DNA of 64,000 nucleotides from an uncultured Megasphaera sp. (GCA_934202965.1 CAKPYN010000011.1:1-64000); one strand, 5' to 3'. Positions 8,121 to 16,477 are shown, counted from the stretch's first letter. Notes: a model not told the origin generated them from the letters alone. Program-made: numbers and translations.

Positions 8121-9530
8121 ATGGCAAAAAAATATAATCCGGTTACACCGGAATTGTTGAACGATTTACGAAATGTGTTAGGTGAAAAATACGTTAAGAC
8201 CGATGATGATTATTTAACGGCCTATCAGACAGACGAAGAAGGGAATTCCCATTATTTCCATAAACCGGAAGTCGTTGTTTTCCCAGGCTCTACAGAAGAA
8301 GTCGCTGAAGTTGTTAAATTAGCGAATAAATATTTGGTTCCTATTACGCCGCGCTCTGCCGGCTCCGGTGTTGCTTGCGGTGCAATCCCCGTTTATCACG
8401 GCATTGTTGTTGAATTGGAACGAATGAACAAAATTCTTACGTTGGATGCAGACAACATGTATGCTGTGTGCCAGACTGGCGTTATTACCGGCGATTTACA
8501 GCGTGAAGCAGCGAAACATGGCTTGTTGTATGCCGGCGATCCGTCCAGTGCGGACAGCAGTATGATTGGCGGCAATGTTGCCAATAATGCCGGCGGCAAT
8601 AAAGCCGTTAAATACGGGACAACTCGTCATCAGATTTATAGTTTGAAAGTTGTTACGCCGACGGGTGAAATTTTGACAGCCGGCGCACGCTTGAAAAAGA
8701 GTTCAACCGGTCTTTGCTTGGAACAGCTTTTTGCCGGTTCTGAAGGAACATTGGGGATTATTACGGAAGTTACCGTAAAACTTCGTCCGATGCCTCCGTA
8801 TAATTTCAATATGGTTTGTGTTTTCAAAACAGATGAAGAAGCATTTGCATTGCCAAATAAAATTTTGAAAGCCGGCATCGATCCAACGAGCATTGAATTT
8901 ATGGATAACGAAGCGTTGAAAATGACGTGTAAATTCTTGGATATGACCATGCCCCATGTTGACGATGGCTGTGATTACGTTATCGTTACAGTAGAATCCT
9001 TTAGTGAAGATGATTCGGATCGCAAAATGGAACAGCTTTGTGATTTGGCAGAAGCTAATGGCTCCATTGATGAATTTGAAGCAGATAAACGGATTTGGAA
9101 ATTGCGTAAACAATTTGCCGAAGCAGCTCGTGATGTCGATAAAATGTTCCAGACCGAAGACTTTGTTGTACCTTTGGATAAAATCCCTGATATTACCAAA
9201 CAAATTCCGGAATTGCGGGAAAAATATGATTTGTATTGCGTAACCGTTGCACATATCGGTGATGGTAACATTCATGTTCTTCCTTTGAATGCCAAAGGAT
9301 TATCTCCGGAAGAATGGTTTGAAAAAATTAAAGCATTCCATCGTGATTTGTTCCCGCGTGTTTATGCATTGGGCGGCAAGATGTCCGGCGAACATGGTAT
9401 TGGATTTAAGAAATTAGAAGAATTTGCCCTTTGTACGCCAGAAGCTGAATTGAACGTTATCAAGGCTATTAAAAAAGCGTTAGACCCCAATGATATTATG
9501 AATCCGGGAAAATTAGTGGATATAGATTAA
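8121..9530 (+). CDS. FAD-linked oxidase, probable D-lactate dehydrogenase (GlcD family)
   Basis: The 469-residue flavoprotein oxidises a 2-hydroxy acid, most likely D-lactate to pyruvate, and would pass electrons to an electron-transfer flavoprotein, as known for the Megasphaera elsdenii enzyme. The N-terminal PCMH-type FAD domain shows PRSAGSGVACG and AGDPSSADSSMIGGN; the C-terminal domain has the HIGDGNIHV motif and ends with NPGKLVD. Length fits the family. The start at 8121 aligns with the N-terminus of the paralogue at 20579-21979 and follows GGAAGGAAG; the longer frame upstream overlaps the promoter zone. The gene stands alone between its promoter and a strong terminator. Confidence 0.9.
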   Translation: MAKKYNPVTPELLNDLRNVLGEKYVKTDDDYLTAYQTDEEGNSHYFHKPEVVVFPGSTEEVAEVVKLANKYLVPITPRSAGSGVACGAIPVYHGIVVELERMNKILTLDADNMYAVCQTGVITGDLQREAAKHGLLYAGDPSSADSSMIGGNVANNAGGNKAVKYGTTRHQIYSLKVVTPTGEILTAGARLKKSSTGLCLEQLFAGSEGTLGIITEVTVKLRPMPPYNFNMVCVFKTDEEAFALPNKILKAGIDPTSIEFMDNEALKMTCKFLDMTMPHVDDGCDYVIVTVESFSEDDSDRKMEQLCDLAEANGSIDEFEADKRIWKLRKQFAEAARDVDKMFQTEDFVVPLDKIPDITKQIPELREKYDLYCVTVAHIGDGNIHVLPLNAKGLSPEEWFEKIKAFHRDLFPRVYALGGKMSGEHGIGFKKLEEFALCTPEAELNVIKAIKKALDPNDIMNPGKLVDID

Positions 9531-9541
9531 TGAAGCCATAT

Positions 9542-9585
9542 AAAAAACAGCAATGCGTAAAAAAACAGCATTGCTGTTTTTTTGT
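9542..9585 (+). terminator. Terminator of the D-lactate dehydrogenase gene
   Basis: AAAAAACAGCAATGC and GCATTGCTGTTTTTTT form a perfect stem around an A-rich loop, ending in a T-run. Confidence 0.9.
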
Positions 9586-9694
9586 GTCTGCGTATCTTTT
9601 TTAAGTATACAATGTAGCGTAAAAATAAAAAATATTGTAAAATATAAAGACTAACATAAGTGTCTTGTATCAGTATAGTGGAATAGGTGATGGG

Positions 9695-9931
9695 ATGAAA
9701 TTTTACAGTCGATTGAAGTCTCTCCGGTAAGAAGCCAAATTATCACAGGCGGAAGTGGCGAAGATACTGCAATGTTCTCAAGTGGGATATGGGATGTATG
9801 AACTTGGGAAACGAAAAATATCCATAGAGAAAATGATTGTATTAGCGAAGCTGTATCATGTTTCCATGGATTATATTGTTGGCGTATCGGATAAAAGAAA
9901 TCCAAATCAAGCAGAAGACGTAGAATCATAA
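9695..9931 (+). pseudogene. XRE-family helix-turn-helix regulator interrupted by a stop codon
   Basis: Reading from the ATG at 9695 gives MKFYSRLKSLR, then TAA at 9728-9730, then an open frame to 9931 with EAKLSQAEVAKILQCSQ, YELGKRKIS and YHVSMDYIVGVSD. The whole matches the small XRE/Cro repressor fold: helix 1, a recognition helix with SQ-E-AK, and the closing motif in which such repressors contact the next helices. Families of this type usually have a charged residue (often E or Q) at the stop position, so one base change (CAA or GAA to TAA) explains it. Restart inside helix 1 would lose the first helix. A strong terminator follows, showing it was once a proper gene. Confidence 0.8.
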
Positions 9932-9942
9932 TGCGATTGTAT

Positions 9943-9988
9943 GAAAAAATACCGTTCCTTTCTATGAAAGAAAGAAACGGTATTTTTA
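9943..9988. terminator. Bidirectional terminator between the XRE remnant and ychF
   Basis: AAAAATACCGTT and AACGGTATTTTT form a symmetrical stem with an inner CTTTC/GAAAG pairing; the A- and T-runs serve both converging genes. Confidence 0.85.
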
Positions 9989-9998
9989 GTATAGACGC

Positions 9999-11105
9999 TT
10001 AGACGTTGAAACGGAAATACGTAACATCGCCATCCTGCATCACATAATCTTTGCCTTCCAAACGAACAAGTCCTTTTTCTTTGGCAGCTTGTTCACTACC
10101 GCAGGCGATTAAATCTTCATAGGATACAATTTCGGCACGAATAAAGCCTCGTTCAATATCGGTATGAATTTTACCGGCTGCTTTTTGTGCTTTTGTGCCA
10201 TTGACAATTGTCCAGGCACGGACTTCATCGGCACCGGCAGTAAAGAAGTTAATTAGGCCAAGGAGCGAATAGCTGGCTTTGATCAAACGGTCCAAGCCGG
10301 ATTCAGAAAGCCCTAATTCTTCTAAGAAGACAGCGGCTTCATCATCGGGAAGTTCTGCAATTTCCGCTTCAATTTTAGCAGAAACAGCGACAACTTGTGC
10401 ACCTTCTTTGGCTGCGTATTCTTCAACTCGTTTTACATTAGCGTTGGCATGCGGGTCACCGGCTTCATCTTCGGAAACATTGGCAATGTAGATAATCGGT
10501 TTTAAGGTCAACAGATTGAGTTCTTTGATAAGCGGCAATTCATCTTTGGTTAAACCAACTTTACGGGCCGGTTCGCCGTCTTCCAAAGCAGTTAATACTT
10601 TTTTGATGACAGCATATTCAGCTTTGGCCGCTTTATCGCCGCACTGTGCTACTTTGGCAATGCGATCGGCGCGTTTTTGTGTCGTTTCCAAGTCAGCCAG
10701 GCATAATTCTGTATTAATTGTTTCGATATCGCGAATCGGATTAATAGAACCGTCTACGTGGGTAATATTGGAATCTTCAAAGCAGCGTACTACTTCGGCA
10801 ATGGCATCTGTTTCGCGAATGTGGCTGAGAAATTTGTTGCCTAATCCTTCGCCTTTAGAGGCGCCGGCTACCAAGCCTGCAATATCGACAAAACGCATGA
10901 CAGCAGGAATGGTCTTTTTGGGATGATACATATCCGTTAGTATTTGGATACGTTTGTCCGGGACTTCAACGACCCCGACGTTTGGTTCAATGGTGCAGAA
11001 TGGATAGTTAGCTGCTTCTGCGCCAGCTTTGGTAATGGCATTGAAAAGGGTGCTCTTGCCGACATTCGGCAAGCCGACAATGCCGACTTCCAGATTGGTA
11101 CTCAA
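9999..11105 (-). CDS. ychF: YchF/OLA1-type P-loop NTPase, redox-regulated ATPase
   Basis: The 368-residue protein is a universally conserved Obg-like NTPase that binds ribosomes and, in this subfamily, prefers ATP because the NKxD motif is altered. G1 is GLPNVGKS at 11-18, switch II is DIAGLV with the following GASKGEGLGN, a helical coiled-coil insertion lies at about 125-200, and a TGS domain closes the chain (ending VTYFRFNV). It starts with TTG: AAGGTGG lies 8 nt upstream and no ATG is available. Its ribosome site begins directly after the dapL stop (16 bp away), so it is co-transcribed behind dapL. Length and motif order are normal. Confidence 0.95.
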   Translation of the reverse strand: MSTNLEVGIVGLPNVGKSTLFNAITKAGAEAANYPFCTIEPNVGVVEVPDKRIQILTDMYHPKKTIPAVMRFVDIAGLVAGASKGEGLGNKFLSHIRETDAIAEVVRCFEDSNITHVDGSINPIRDIETINTELCLADLETTQKRADRIAKVAQCGDKAAKAEYAVIKKVLTALEDGEPARKVGLTKDELPLIKELNLLTLKPIIYIANVSEDEAGDPHANANVKRVEEYAAKEGAQVVAVSAKIEAEIAELPDDEAAVFLEELGLSESGLDRLIKASYSLLGLINFFTAGADEVRAWTIVNGTKAQKAAGKIHTDIERGFIRAEIVSYEDLIACGSEQAAKEKGLVRLEGKDYVMQDGDVTYFRFNV

Positions 11106-11120
11106 TGGTTAAACCACCTT

Positions 11121-12362
11121 TTATTTTAATAATTTTAAATCAGCAATACGTTTTACCGCTTCGATTGTGTTTTCTTTTGTGCCGAATGCGGTCAGGCGCA
11201 AATATCCTTCGCCGTGTGGGCCAAAGCCAACGCCCGGTGTCGTAACGACATTTGCTTTTTCAAGAAGCAAATCAAAGAAATCCCAGCTCTTCATGCCGTT
11301 AGGTGTTTGTACCCAAGCATATGGGGAGTTCGTTGCACCATATACGGTGTAGCCGGCTTTTGTCAAACCATCACGAATAATATGGGCATTTTCCATATAG
11401 TAATTTACGTCAGCCAAGCATTGTTTTTGACCTTCCGGGCTGTAGTACGCTTCGGCAGCGCGCTGTACAACATACGGTGTGCCGTTGAAGAAGGTGCACT
11501 GGCGGCGATTCCAAAGGGGATTTAATTCAACAGCGGTACCGTCTTTTTTATAGGCAACGCAGGTTTTAGGAACTACGACATACGAGCAGCGCGTGCCTGT
11601 AAAGCCGGCGCATTTGGAGTAAGAGCGAAGTTCAATAGCAACTTCTTTGGCGCCTTCGATTTCAAAAATGCTGTGCGGAACGTTTGGTTCTGTAATATAG
11701 GTTTCATAAGCAGAATCATAAATGATAATAAAGTTGTTTTCTTTAGCTGCTTTGACCCAGTTTGTCAATTCTTCCGTTGTCATTGCCGTGCCCGTAGGAT
11801 TAGACGGGTTGCAGAGGTAGACAATATCTACATTTTCTGTCGGCGGTTCTGCTTTAAAGCCATTTTCCGGAGAGCAGGGAAGATATACAACACCATCATA
11901 AATGCCTTTTTCTTCATTCCAATTACCTGTGTGGCCGCTCATAACGTTGGAATCCAGATATACAGGGTATACCGGATCGGCAACAGCGAATTTCAAATCG
12001 CTGCCGAAGATTTCCTGAATGCAGGCAACGTCTGTTTTGGCACCATCGCCGACAAACACTTCATCAACATCGAGGTGAATGCCGCGTGTTTCATAATCGC
12101 CTTTGAGGATAGCTTCGCGCAGGAAATCATATCCTTGTTCCGGGCCGTAACCGCGGAATGTTTCAGCCTTGCCCATTTCATCGACAGCTTTATGCATCGC
12201 TTCGATAATAGCAGGAGCCAGCGGACGCGTAACGTCGCCAATGCCAAGACGAATAATATTTGCATCAGGATGTGTTTTAGAAAATTCGGTAACTTTTTTT
12301 GCAATTGTAGCAAATAAATAATTACCTGGGAGTTTCAAATAGTTTTCATTTACATGAGCCAT
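11121..12362 (-). CDS. dapL: LL-diaminopimelate aminotransferase
   Basis: This fold-type I PLP enzyme (413 residues) converts tetrahydrodipicolinate to LL-diaminopimelate in one step, the short DAP/lysine route. Diagnostic DapL features are the N-terminal LKLPGNYLFATI, RLGIGDVTRPL, the long segment FRGYGPEQGYDFLREAI, NPSNPTGTAMT, and SYSKCAGFTGTR with the Schiff-base lysine. The start is the ATG at 12362 with AAGGAGG upstream; an in-frame extension of nine residues has no ribosome site. DAP is needed both for lysine and for the peptidoglycan of this lineage. It heads an operon with ychF. Confidence 0.96.
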   Translation of the reverse strand: MAHVNENYLKLPGNYLFATIAKKVTEFSKTHPDANIIRLGIGDVTRPLAPAIIEAMHKAVDEMGKAETFRGYGPEQGYDFLREAILKGDYETRGIHLDVDEVFVGDGAKTDVACIQEIFGSDLKFAVADPVYPVYLDSNVMSGHTGNWNEEKGIYDGVVYLPCSPENGFKAEPPTENVDIVYLCNPSNPTGTAMTTEELTNWVKAAKENNFIIIYDSAYETYITEPNVPHSIFEIEGAKEVAIELRSYSKCAGFTGTRCSYVVVPKTCVAYKKDGTAVELNPLWNRRQCTFFNGTPYVVQRAAEAYYSPEGQKQCLADVNYYMENAHIIRDGLTKAGYTVYGATNSPYAWVQTPNGMKSWDFFDLLLEKANVVTTPGVGFGPHGEGYLRLTAFGTKENTIEAVKRIADLKLLK

Positions 12363-12509
12363 AATGGGTGTGTCCTCCTTATATAACATCTAATTATGTT
12401 AACACTATCTATTGTACTACAATACAGATATATTGAAAAGATATGCCATTTATCCATCATTATGAGAAAATAAAATGGTATCTATTTGCATGACGAATTG
12501 ACGTAACGA

Positions 12510-13181
12510 TTATTTATGCGACATGTATTGTGTTAAGGCAGTCCGGTTGGCAATGCCTAATTTTTTATATAAACGGCTTAATGTTTTTTTTATGGTAATT
12601 TCTGCCACGTTTAAAATAGCGGCGATTTCTTTATTGGTTCGGCCTTCAGAAACTAATTTGGCAACGGCCAGTTCGCGTGGCGATAACGGTGTTTTTCGAT
12701 GGTGCAGCCAGTTGAAATTACGACTTCCGTAATCTATAGCAAATAATTCATCTTCTTTTATTGGGTTAAATGACAGAGACGTATACAGATAGGCGAGATA
12801 GGCGAGTTCCCAGCCGGTCTGATTACGAGATGCAGGATTACGACGAAAAATAAAGACGCAGCGTTGATGTTCGGCTAAATACAGAGAAGATGATGCTTGG
12901 GTTTTTATTTCGGATGTATATTGGCAAAGCCAATAGCCGGGCCCTAGTGGACGGACAAGGTGTCGTTCGTTTTGCATGGTACAAGGTGCAAGTTGTTCTT
13001 TCCCCTTTAAAAATGTATTGGCTACGGCTGCATATCCGGTGAGACACATATGTTTTCCTGTACCAATCCAGACAATATCATCAGCTAAGGATTCCACTAG
13101 CGGTTGAATATCATTTTTTTCAAAATACGAATATAAGATATGATGACTTAATTGTGCTAAAAAAACTTTTTCTGTATTCAT
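12510..13181 (-). CDS. LuxR-type regulator with a SnoaL/NTF2-like sensor domain
   Basis: The 223-residue protein has an N-terminal alpha+beta barrel-like domain of about 140 residues (LVESLADDIVWIG, GYAAVANTFLKG; SnoaL/NTF2-like pattern) and a C-terminal GerE/LuxR helix-turn-helix of about 60 residues (LSPRELAVAKLVSEGRTNKEIA, split here, with the recognition helix VAEITIKKTLSRLYKKLG). No receiver domain is present, so it is not a phosphorylated response regulator; a small-molecule ligand in the barrel is the likely input, by inference. The start is an ATG after AAAGGGGGG. It is monocistronic and transcribed away from tRNA-Ala; its targets are unknown. Confidence 0.75.
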   Translation of the reverse strand: MNTEKVFLAQLSHHILYSYFEKNDIQPLVESLADDIVWIGTGKHMCLTGYAAVANTFLKGKEQLAPCTMQNERHLVRPLGPGYWLCQYTSEIKTQASSSLYLAEHQRCVFIFRRNPASRNQTGWELAYLAYLYTSLSFNPIKEDELFAIDYGSRNFNWLHHRKTPLSPRELAVAKLVSEGRTNKEIAAILNVAEITIKKTLSRLYKKLGIANRTALTQYMSHK

Positions 13182-13393
13182 GCTGTGATTCCCCCCTTTA
13201 TTATACAGTATGAAAAAACGCTCGATACTTAAGTATAAAATATATTACCCACACTACACTTAATATATTAACATATAAATAGGAATATCAACAAATTTAG
13301 CAAAAAGAAGAAAAACGATATGCGTAATAAGGTATTGATAAAATAAGGCATCTATGATATGATAAACATCATGAAATGCGACGTATATATCAT

Positions 13394-13469
<76 letters not shown>

Positions 13470-13479
13470 TACGCATAGA

Positions 13480-13518
13480 TGACCACATAATGTAAAAGAG
13501 AGTGTGGTTATTTTTTAT
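13480..13518 (+). terminator. Terminator of tRNA-Ala
   Basis: ACCACA and TGTGGT pair across a 15-nt loop and are followed by TATTTTTTAT. Confidence 0.7.
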
Positions 13519-13530
13519 ACGAGAATAATC

Positions 13531-13569
13531 ATAAAAGCGAGCCGTATATAAGAAACGGCTCGCTTTTAT
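13531..13569 (-). terminator. Terminator of the PTS IIA gene
   Basis: AAAAGCGAGCCGT and ACGGCTCGCTTTT form a perfect 13-bp stem; it can act on both strands and lies 24 bases past the minus-strand stop. Confidence 0.85.
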
Positions 13570-13592
13570 CGTATCCTGTTTCATTTAGGCTC

Positions 13593-14078
13593 CTATTCAA
13601 ACCAAATCGCCGTATCTAAAGCGGTGACAGGGCCTTCAGTAGCCATATGAACGGATTTAATTTTTTCTGTATCTGTAAAGATACAGAGACAGGCATCGGA
13701 TGTAGCGTGTTCTTTAATGCTAGGAATGTCAAATGCTAAAAGTTTGTCTCCTTTTTTTACGTGCTGCCCAGTTTCTGCAAATACCGTAAAGCCTTGTCCC
13801 TGCAACTTTACCGTATCAATACCAATATGCAGCATATATTCTGTGCCGTCATCAGCTAATAGTCCGATGGCATGCTTGGTATCAAATACAAAGGTTATGG
13901 TACTGTCTGTTGGGGCATATACAGCGCCATTAGCGGGATATACTAAAAATCCATCGCCGGTCATTTTACTGGCAAAGGTTTCGTCCGGTGCGTCTGTAAT
14001 GGGATGCAGTTCTCCTGTAAAGGGGGAAGCAAAGTATGTTTTTTTATGGGTATCATTTTTTTTTAAAAAGTTAAACAT
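13593..14078 (-). CDS. PTS glucose-type EIIA component, stand-alone
   Basis: The 161-residue beta-sandwich protein is the IIA domain of the glucose/sucrose PTS family. It receives phosphate from HPr and passes it to a IIB domain. Both active-site histidines are present: His69 in KHAIGLL and His84 in LHIGIDTV (phosphoacceptor). A short amphipathic N-terminus (MFNFLKKN) precedes it as in free IIA proteins. No IIB/IIC or HPr gene is nearby, so it must serve a permease encoded elsewhere or act as a regulator; Firmicute genomes usually fuse this domain to IICB. It lies downstream of the flavodoxin gene but is separated by a very long hairpin. Confidence 0.9.
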   Translation of the reverse strand: MFNFLKKNDTHKKTYFASPFTGELHPITDAPDETFASKMTGDGFLVYPANGAVYAPTDSTITFVFDTKHAIGLLADDGTEYMLHIGIDTVKLQGQGFTVFAETGQHVKKGDKLLAFDIPSIKEHATSDACLCIFTDTEKIKSVHMATEGPVTALDTAIWFE

Positions 14079-14155
14079 GATGTATAAATCCTCCTTGATG
14101 GTCTTATTCTAACATATTTTACGGCAAAGGACAGGCCTAAAATAGAAAAGAAAGT

Positions 14156-14219
14156 ACCTATCTAAACCATAAATGGGACTGGCGCGTTTGCGTCAGTCCC
14201 ATTTATGGTTTAGATAGGT
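14156..14219. repeat. Long perfect palindrome (26-bp arms)
   Basis: ACCTATCTAAACC... on the left is the exact reverse complement of ...GGTTTAGATAGGT on the right over 26 bases, with a 12-nt centre that can itself pair (CGC/GCG). It lies between the flavodoxin and PTS IIA genes, both on the minus strand. No T-run follows on either strand, so it is not a standard terminator, although it may stop or protect the flavodoxin mRNA. Confidence 0.8.
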
Positions 14220-14246
14220 GTGAATGAACTGAAAAGGAGATTCAGT

Positions 14247-14660
14247 TTAAGCTTGTGCAGCGGCTTTGCCAAGGACTGCGCATTCTTCTGAATTATTAGG
14301 TGTTTCATTGACGATAGCTGTACCGATAACAGTAGCACCAGTTTCTTCTGTACGTTGTTTCCATGTATCCATCCAGTCACCGGTACCCCAGCCGTAAGAA
14401 CCAAATAAGCCTACTTTTTTGCCGCTTAATTTAGGTGCCAATGCAGTGAAGAACGGTTCGACAACGCTGTCTTCCAATTCTTCAGCCCCCATTGCCGGGC
14501 AGCCAAGCAAAATAACGTCTTTAGCAGCGACAGCATCTACATTAGTATCTTCAAAGCGAACAGATTCTACATCAGCCCCTGCTTCTTTTACGGCTGCTTC
14601 AATTTCCTGTGCCATTGCTTCTGTATTGCCTGTGCCACTCCAATATACGATTTCTACCAT
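14247..14660 (-). CDS. Flavodoxin, short-chain type
   Basis: The 137-residue FMN electron carrier can replace ferredoxin under iron limitation. The FMN phosphate loop is WSGTGNTEAMA at 7-17, the 60s loop is CPAMGAEELED and the 90s loop is GSYGWGTGDW. The N-terminus MVEIVYWSGTGNTE matches the M. elsdenii flavodoxin as I remember it, which is the main reason for the genus suggestion. The start ATG follows AAGGAGG. It is the second gene of a two-gene unit behind a DUF3793 protein (gap 15 bp), under one consensus promoter. Iron control is likely from the biology, but I saw no clear Fur box here. Confidence 0.97.
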   Translation of the reverse strand: MVEIVYWSGTGNTEAMAQEIEAAVKEAGADVESVRFEDTNVDAVAAKDVILLGCPAMGAEELEDSVVEPFFTALAPKLSGKKVGLFGSYGWGTGDWMDTWKQRTEETGATVIGTAIVNETPNNSEECAVLGKAAAQA

Positions 14661-14675
14661 GATATAGTTTCCTCC

Positions 14676-15233
14676 TTATGCTACGATGAGCGATTCTAGG
14701 GTTGTCCCGACAACAAAACGATTGATGTAATCTTGCCGACAGCATGCATATTGCTGAAAAAGATGAGACGCTTTAGCGACATCTCCGTATACTTTCCATT
14801 CTCCGCATAACTTAGCGTGATTTCCTTTGTTAATAATGAATCCATGTACATCTTCTAAGGGATACCCTAAGAAGATTCCTGATTCATGGGGAAAACAGCC
14901 GCCGCTACGAAATCGATAGGATAAGTATGTCAGCATCGTGTTGAGCGAACTTTTTTTTGCATAGCCGAAACGTTTTAAGAAATTTTGAATTCGAGGTTGT
15001 TTGACATACGCTTCGACCATTGCCGGTCGATATATATACAGCAGTGTGCGCTGGGGACAACAATATAAAATACGAAAGTGAAGCCCTTTTGAATTATACT
15101 TATGATTATAATTATCAATAAGATTCCTGCATTCTGCCAGGGATTCCTGACGGGGGAGGCAAAGAAGCGCGCCCATTTTTAATCCAGCTAGTGTAGGAGA
15201 ACAGTAATTTATTAATATGGCATCGATATTCAT
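14676..15233 (-). CDS. DUF3793 family protein
   Basis: This cytoplasmic protein (185 residues) matches the DUF3793 pattern: an early PTLAGLKMGALL, a central LLYIYRP, the signature FPHESGIFLGYPLEDVHGFI (20 residues) and WKVYGD, and a Cys-containing C-terminus. Its biochemical function is unknown. In Firmicutes the family is often found beside flavodoxin or iron-related genes, and here it is directly upstream of flavodoxin in one operon, so a role in iron or redox economy is a reasonable inference. I chose the second methionine (15233): GGAGG lies 6 nt before it, whereas the first ATG abuts the ribosome site. Confidence 0.85.
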   Translation of the reverse strand: MNIDAILINYCSPTLAGLKMGALLCLPRQESLAECRNLIDNYNHKYNSKGLHFRILYCCPQRTLLYIYRPAMVEAYVKQPRIQNFLKRFGYAKKSSLNTMLTYLSYRFRSGGCFPHESGIFLGYPLEDVHGFIINKGNHAKLCGEWKVYGDVAKASHLFQQYACCRQDYINRFVVGTTLESLIVA

Positions 15234-15266
15234 GTGCATCCTCCGTTCCTTTCCGTTTCTGATAAT

Positions 15267-15295
15267 ACTATATCAAGAATGCAAATCAATGTCAA
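15267..15295 (-). promoter_or_regulatory. Promoter of the DUF3793-flavodoxin operon
   Basis: On the minus strand TTGACA, 17-bp spacer, TATAGT, close to consensus, about 35 bases upstream of the start codon. Confidence 0.8.
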
Positions 15296-15413
15296 TATAA
15301 AAGTGATATAATTTTTCAATTAATTTACGATTCCGGCCTAGGGTATAGTCCTCTGTTCTAAGTGAAAATTCTGATGTATAATGATGAAAACAGTGCAAAA
15401 GGGGGTAGTATAC

Positions 15414-15839
15414 ATGGATAAAAATATAAATAAAGCAATGGAAACAGATTGGTGTTTTGGCTGTGGCAAAAACAATCCTATTGGCTTGAAACTCGAAATG
15501 AAACTAGAAGATCATATATGCAGTGCCTATTTTGTGGCGCGAAAAGATTTAGAAAGTTATGGCGATAGAATGCATGGCGGGATTACAAGTACACTTCTGG
15601 ATGAAGTCATGGGGGATTATGTATTTCGTGTTGCCGGTGTGCCGGCTTATACGGCCAAATTAGATATTCGTTTTCGCAGTGCTATACGGATTGGTGAAAC
15701 CGTAAAGGTAGAAGGATGGATTGAATCCCATCGTGGTCGTTTATATATCACCAAAGGCCGCGTATTGCATGAAGATGGGACTATAGCTGCAGAAGCGGAA
15801 GCGAAAATGATGGTGGCTGCGACAAACAAACCGGAATAA
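15414..15839 (+). CDS. PaaI-type hot-dog thioesterase
   Basis: The 141-residue hot-dog fold protein probably cleaves acyl-CoA thioesters. The motifs are CFGCGKNNPIGL at the N-terminus, GDRMHGGITSTLLDEVMG with the catalytic HGG...DE pattern, and a C-terminal beta-strand set (EAEAKMMV). The N-terminal Cys-x2-Cys is typical of a PaaI subgroup. The natural acyl chain is not known; in chain-elongating lactate fermenters a medium-chain acyl-CoA is plausible but not shown. Start: the ATG at 15414 is 8 nt after AAAGGGGG; the frame's earlier ATG lies on the -10 box TATAAT. Confidence 0.88.
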   Translation: MDKNINKAMETDWCFGCGKNNPIGLKLEMKLEDHICSAYFVARKDLESYGDRMHGGITSTLLDEVMGDYVFRVAGVPAYTAKLDIRFRSAIRIGETVKVEGWIESHRGRLYITKGRVLHEDGTIAAEAEAKMMVAATNKPE

Positions 15840-15850
15840 GCGATATACTA

Positions 15851-15899
15851 AAAAAAGGTTCATCATAGTATAGAAAATATACTCGGTGAATCTTTTTTA
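15851..15899. terminator. Bidirectional terminator
   Basis: AAAAAAGGTTCATC pairs with GTGAATCTTTTTT (with wobble) and an inner AGTATA/TATACT stem; it serves the thioesterase and the converging TSCPD gene. Confidence 0.75.
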
Positions 15900-15906
15900 T
15901 AAGATG

Positions 15907-16155
15907 TTATTGTTTTGTAAGGGCTTGTTTCAAGGCGTGGGCAAATTGGTCCGGACAGGAGGTCGGTTTACCACCGCAGCGAATGCCTTCGAGTCGAGAA
16001 ATAGCATCGCTGGGAGTCATTCCTTCTACGAGACGACTAATACCCTGTAAATTGCCGGGACAGCCGCCGACAAAGGATACATTTTTGATGCGGCCATCTT
16101 GGATATCAAACTGAATTAATTTGGAACAAACGCCTTCTGGCTGATACGTGTACAT
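15907..16155 (-). CDS. TSCPD domain protein
   Basis: The 82-residue protein has the TSCPD pattern: GVCS near the N-terminus, FVGGCPGNLQGI, GMTPSDAI, GIRCGGKPTSCPDQ. Its four cysteines suggest a metal or redox site. The family is related to a domain attached to some ribonucleotide reductases, but stand-alone members have no established role. It starts 16 bp after trxA on the same strand, so the two are almost certainly co-transcribed, which hints at a thiol-redox function. The start is the ATG at 16155; a longer reading frame upstream overlaps trxA out of frame and is not coding. Confidence 0.8.
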   Translation of the reverse strand: MYTYQPEGVCSKLIQFDIQDGRIKNVSFVGGCPGNLQGISRLVEGMTPSDAISRLEGIRCGGKPTSCPDQFAHALKQALTKQ

Positions 16156-16171
16156 AGGAAATACCTTCTTT

Positions 16172-16477
16172 CTATGAGAGTGCGGCGAGAATTGTGCTTT
16201 TCGGCTGAACGCCGACAAATTGCTGCACAAGCTGGCCATGTTTGAAAACGAGAAGTGTCGGAATGGCACTGACAGAAAATGTCTGTGCTAGCTGAGGTTG
16301 TTCATCGACATTGACTTTACCTACTTTGATTTCCGGATGGGAGGAAGCAATTTCTTCTACAACAGGGGAAAGCATTTGACAAGGCCCGCACCATGCAGCC
16401 CAAAAATCAACAAGAACAGGGATCGACGCTTCCATAACTTCCGATTGGAAATTTTCTTTTGTAATCGTAATTGCCAT
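16172..16477 (-). CDS. trxA: Thioredoxin
   Basis: The 101-residue thioredoxin has the active site WAAWCGPCQM at about 28-37, the conserved cis-proline in SAIPTLLVFK, and GVQPKSTI near the end. It is a cytoplasmic dithiol reductant for ribonucleotide reductase, peroxidases and other targets. AAGGAG is placed well before the ATG. It heads a two-gene unit with the TSCPD protein. No thioredoxin reductase is in the window. Confidence 0.95.
   Translation of the reverse strand: MAITITKENFQSEVMEASIPVLVDFWAAWCGPCQMLSPVVEEIASSHPEIKVGKVNVDEQPQLAQTFSVSAIPTLLVFKHGQLVQQFVGVQPKSTILAALS

Noticed and set aside
9651..9929. A 92-codon minus-strand frame over the XRE remnant
   Set aside because: The plus-strand translation gives a recognisable helix-turn-helix protein on both sides of the stop codon; the minus frame has no family features.
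11673..12317. A 214-codon open frame on the plus strand inside dapL
   Set aside because: It is antisense to a full, motif-complete dapL and its translation is Cys/Phe/Arg-rich without any family pattern; it arises from the codon bias of dapL.
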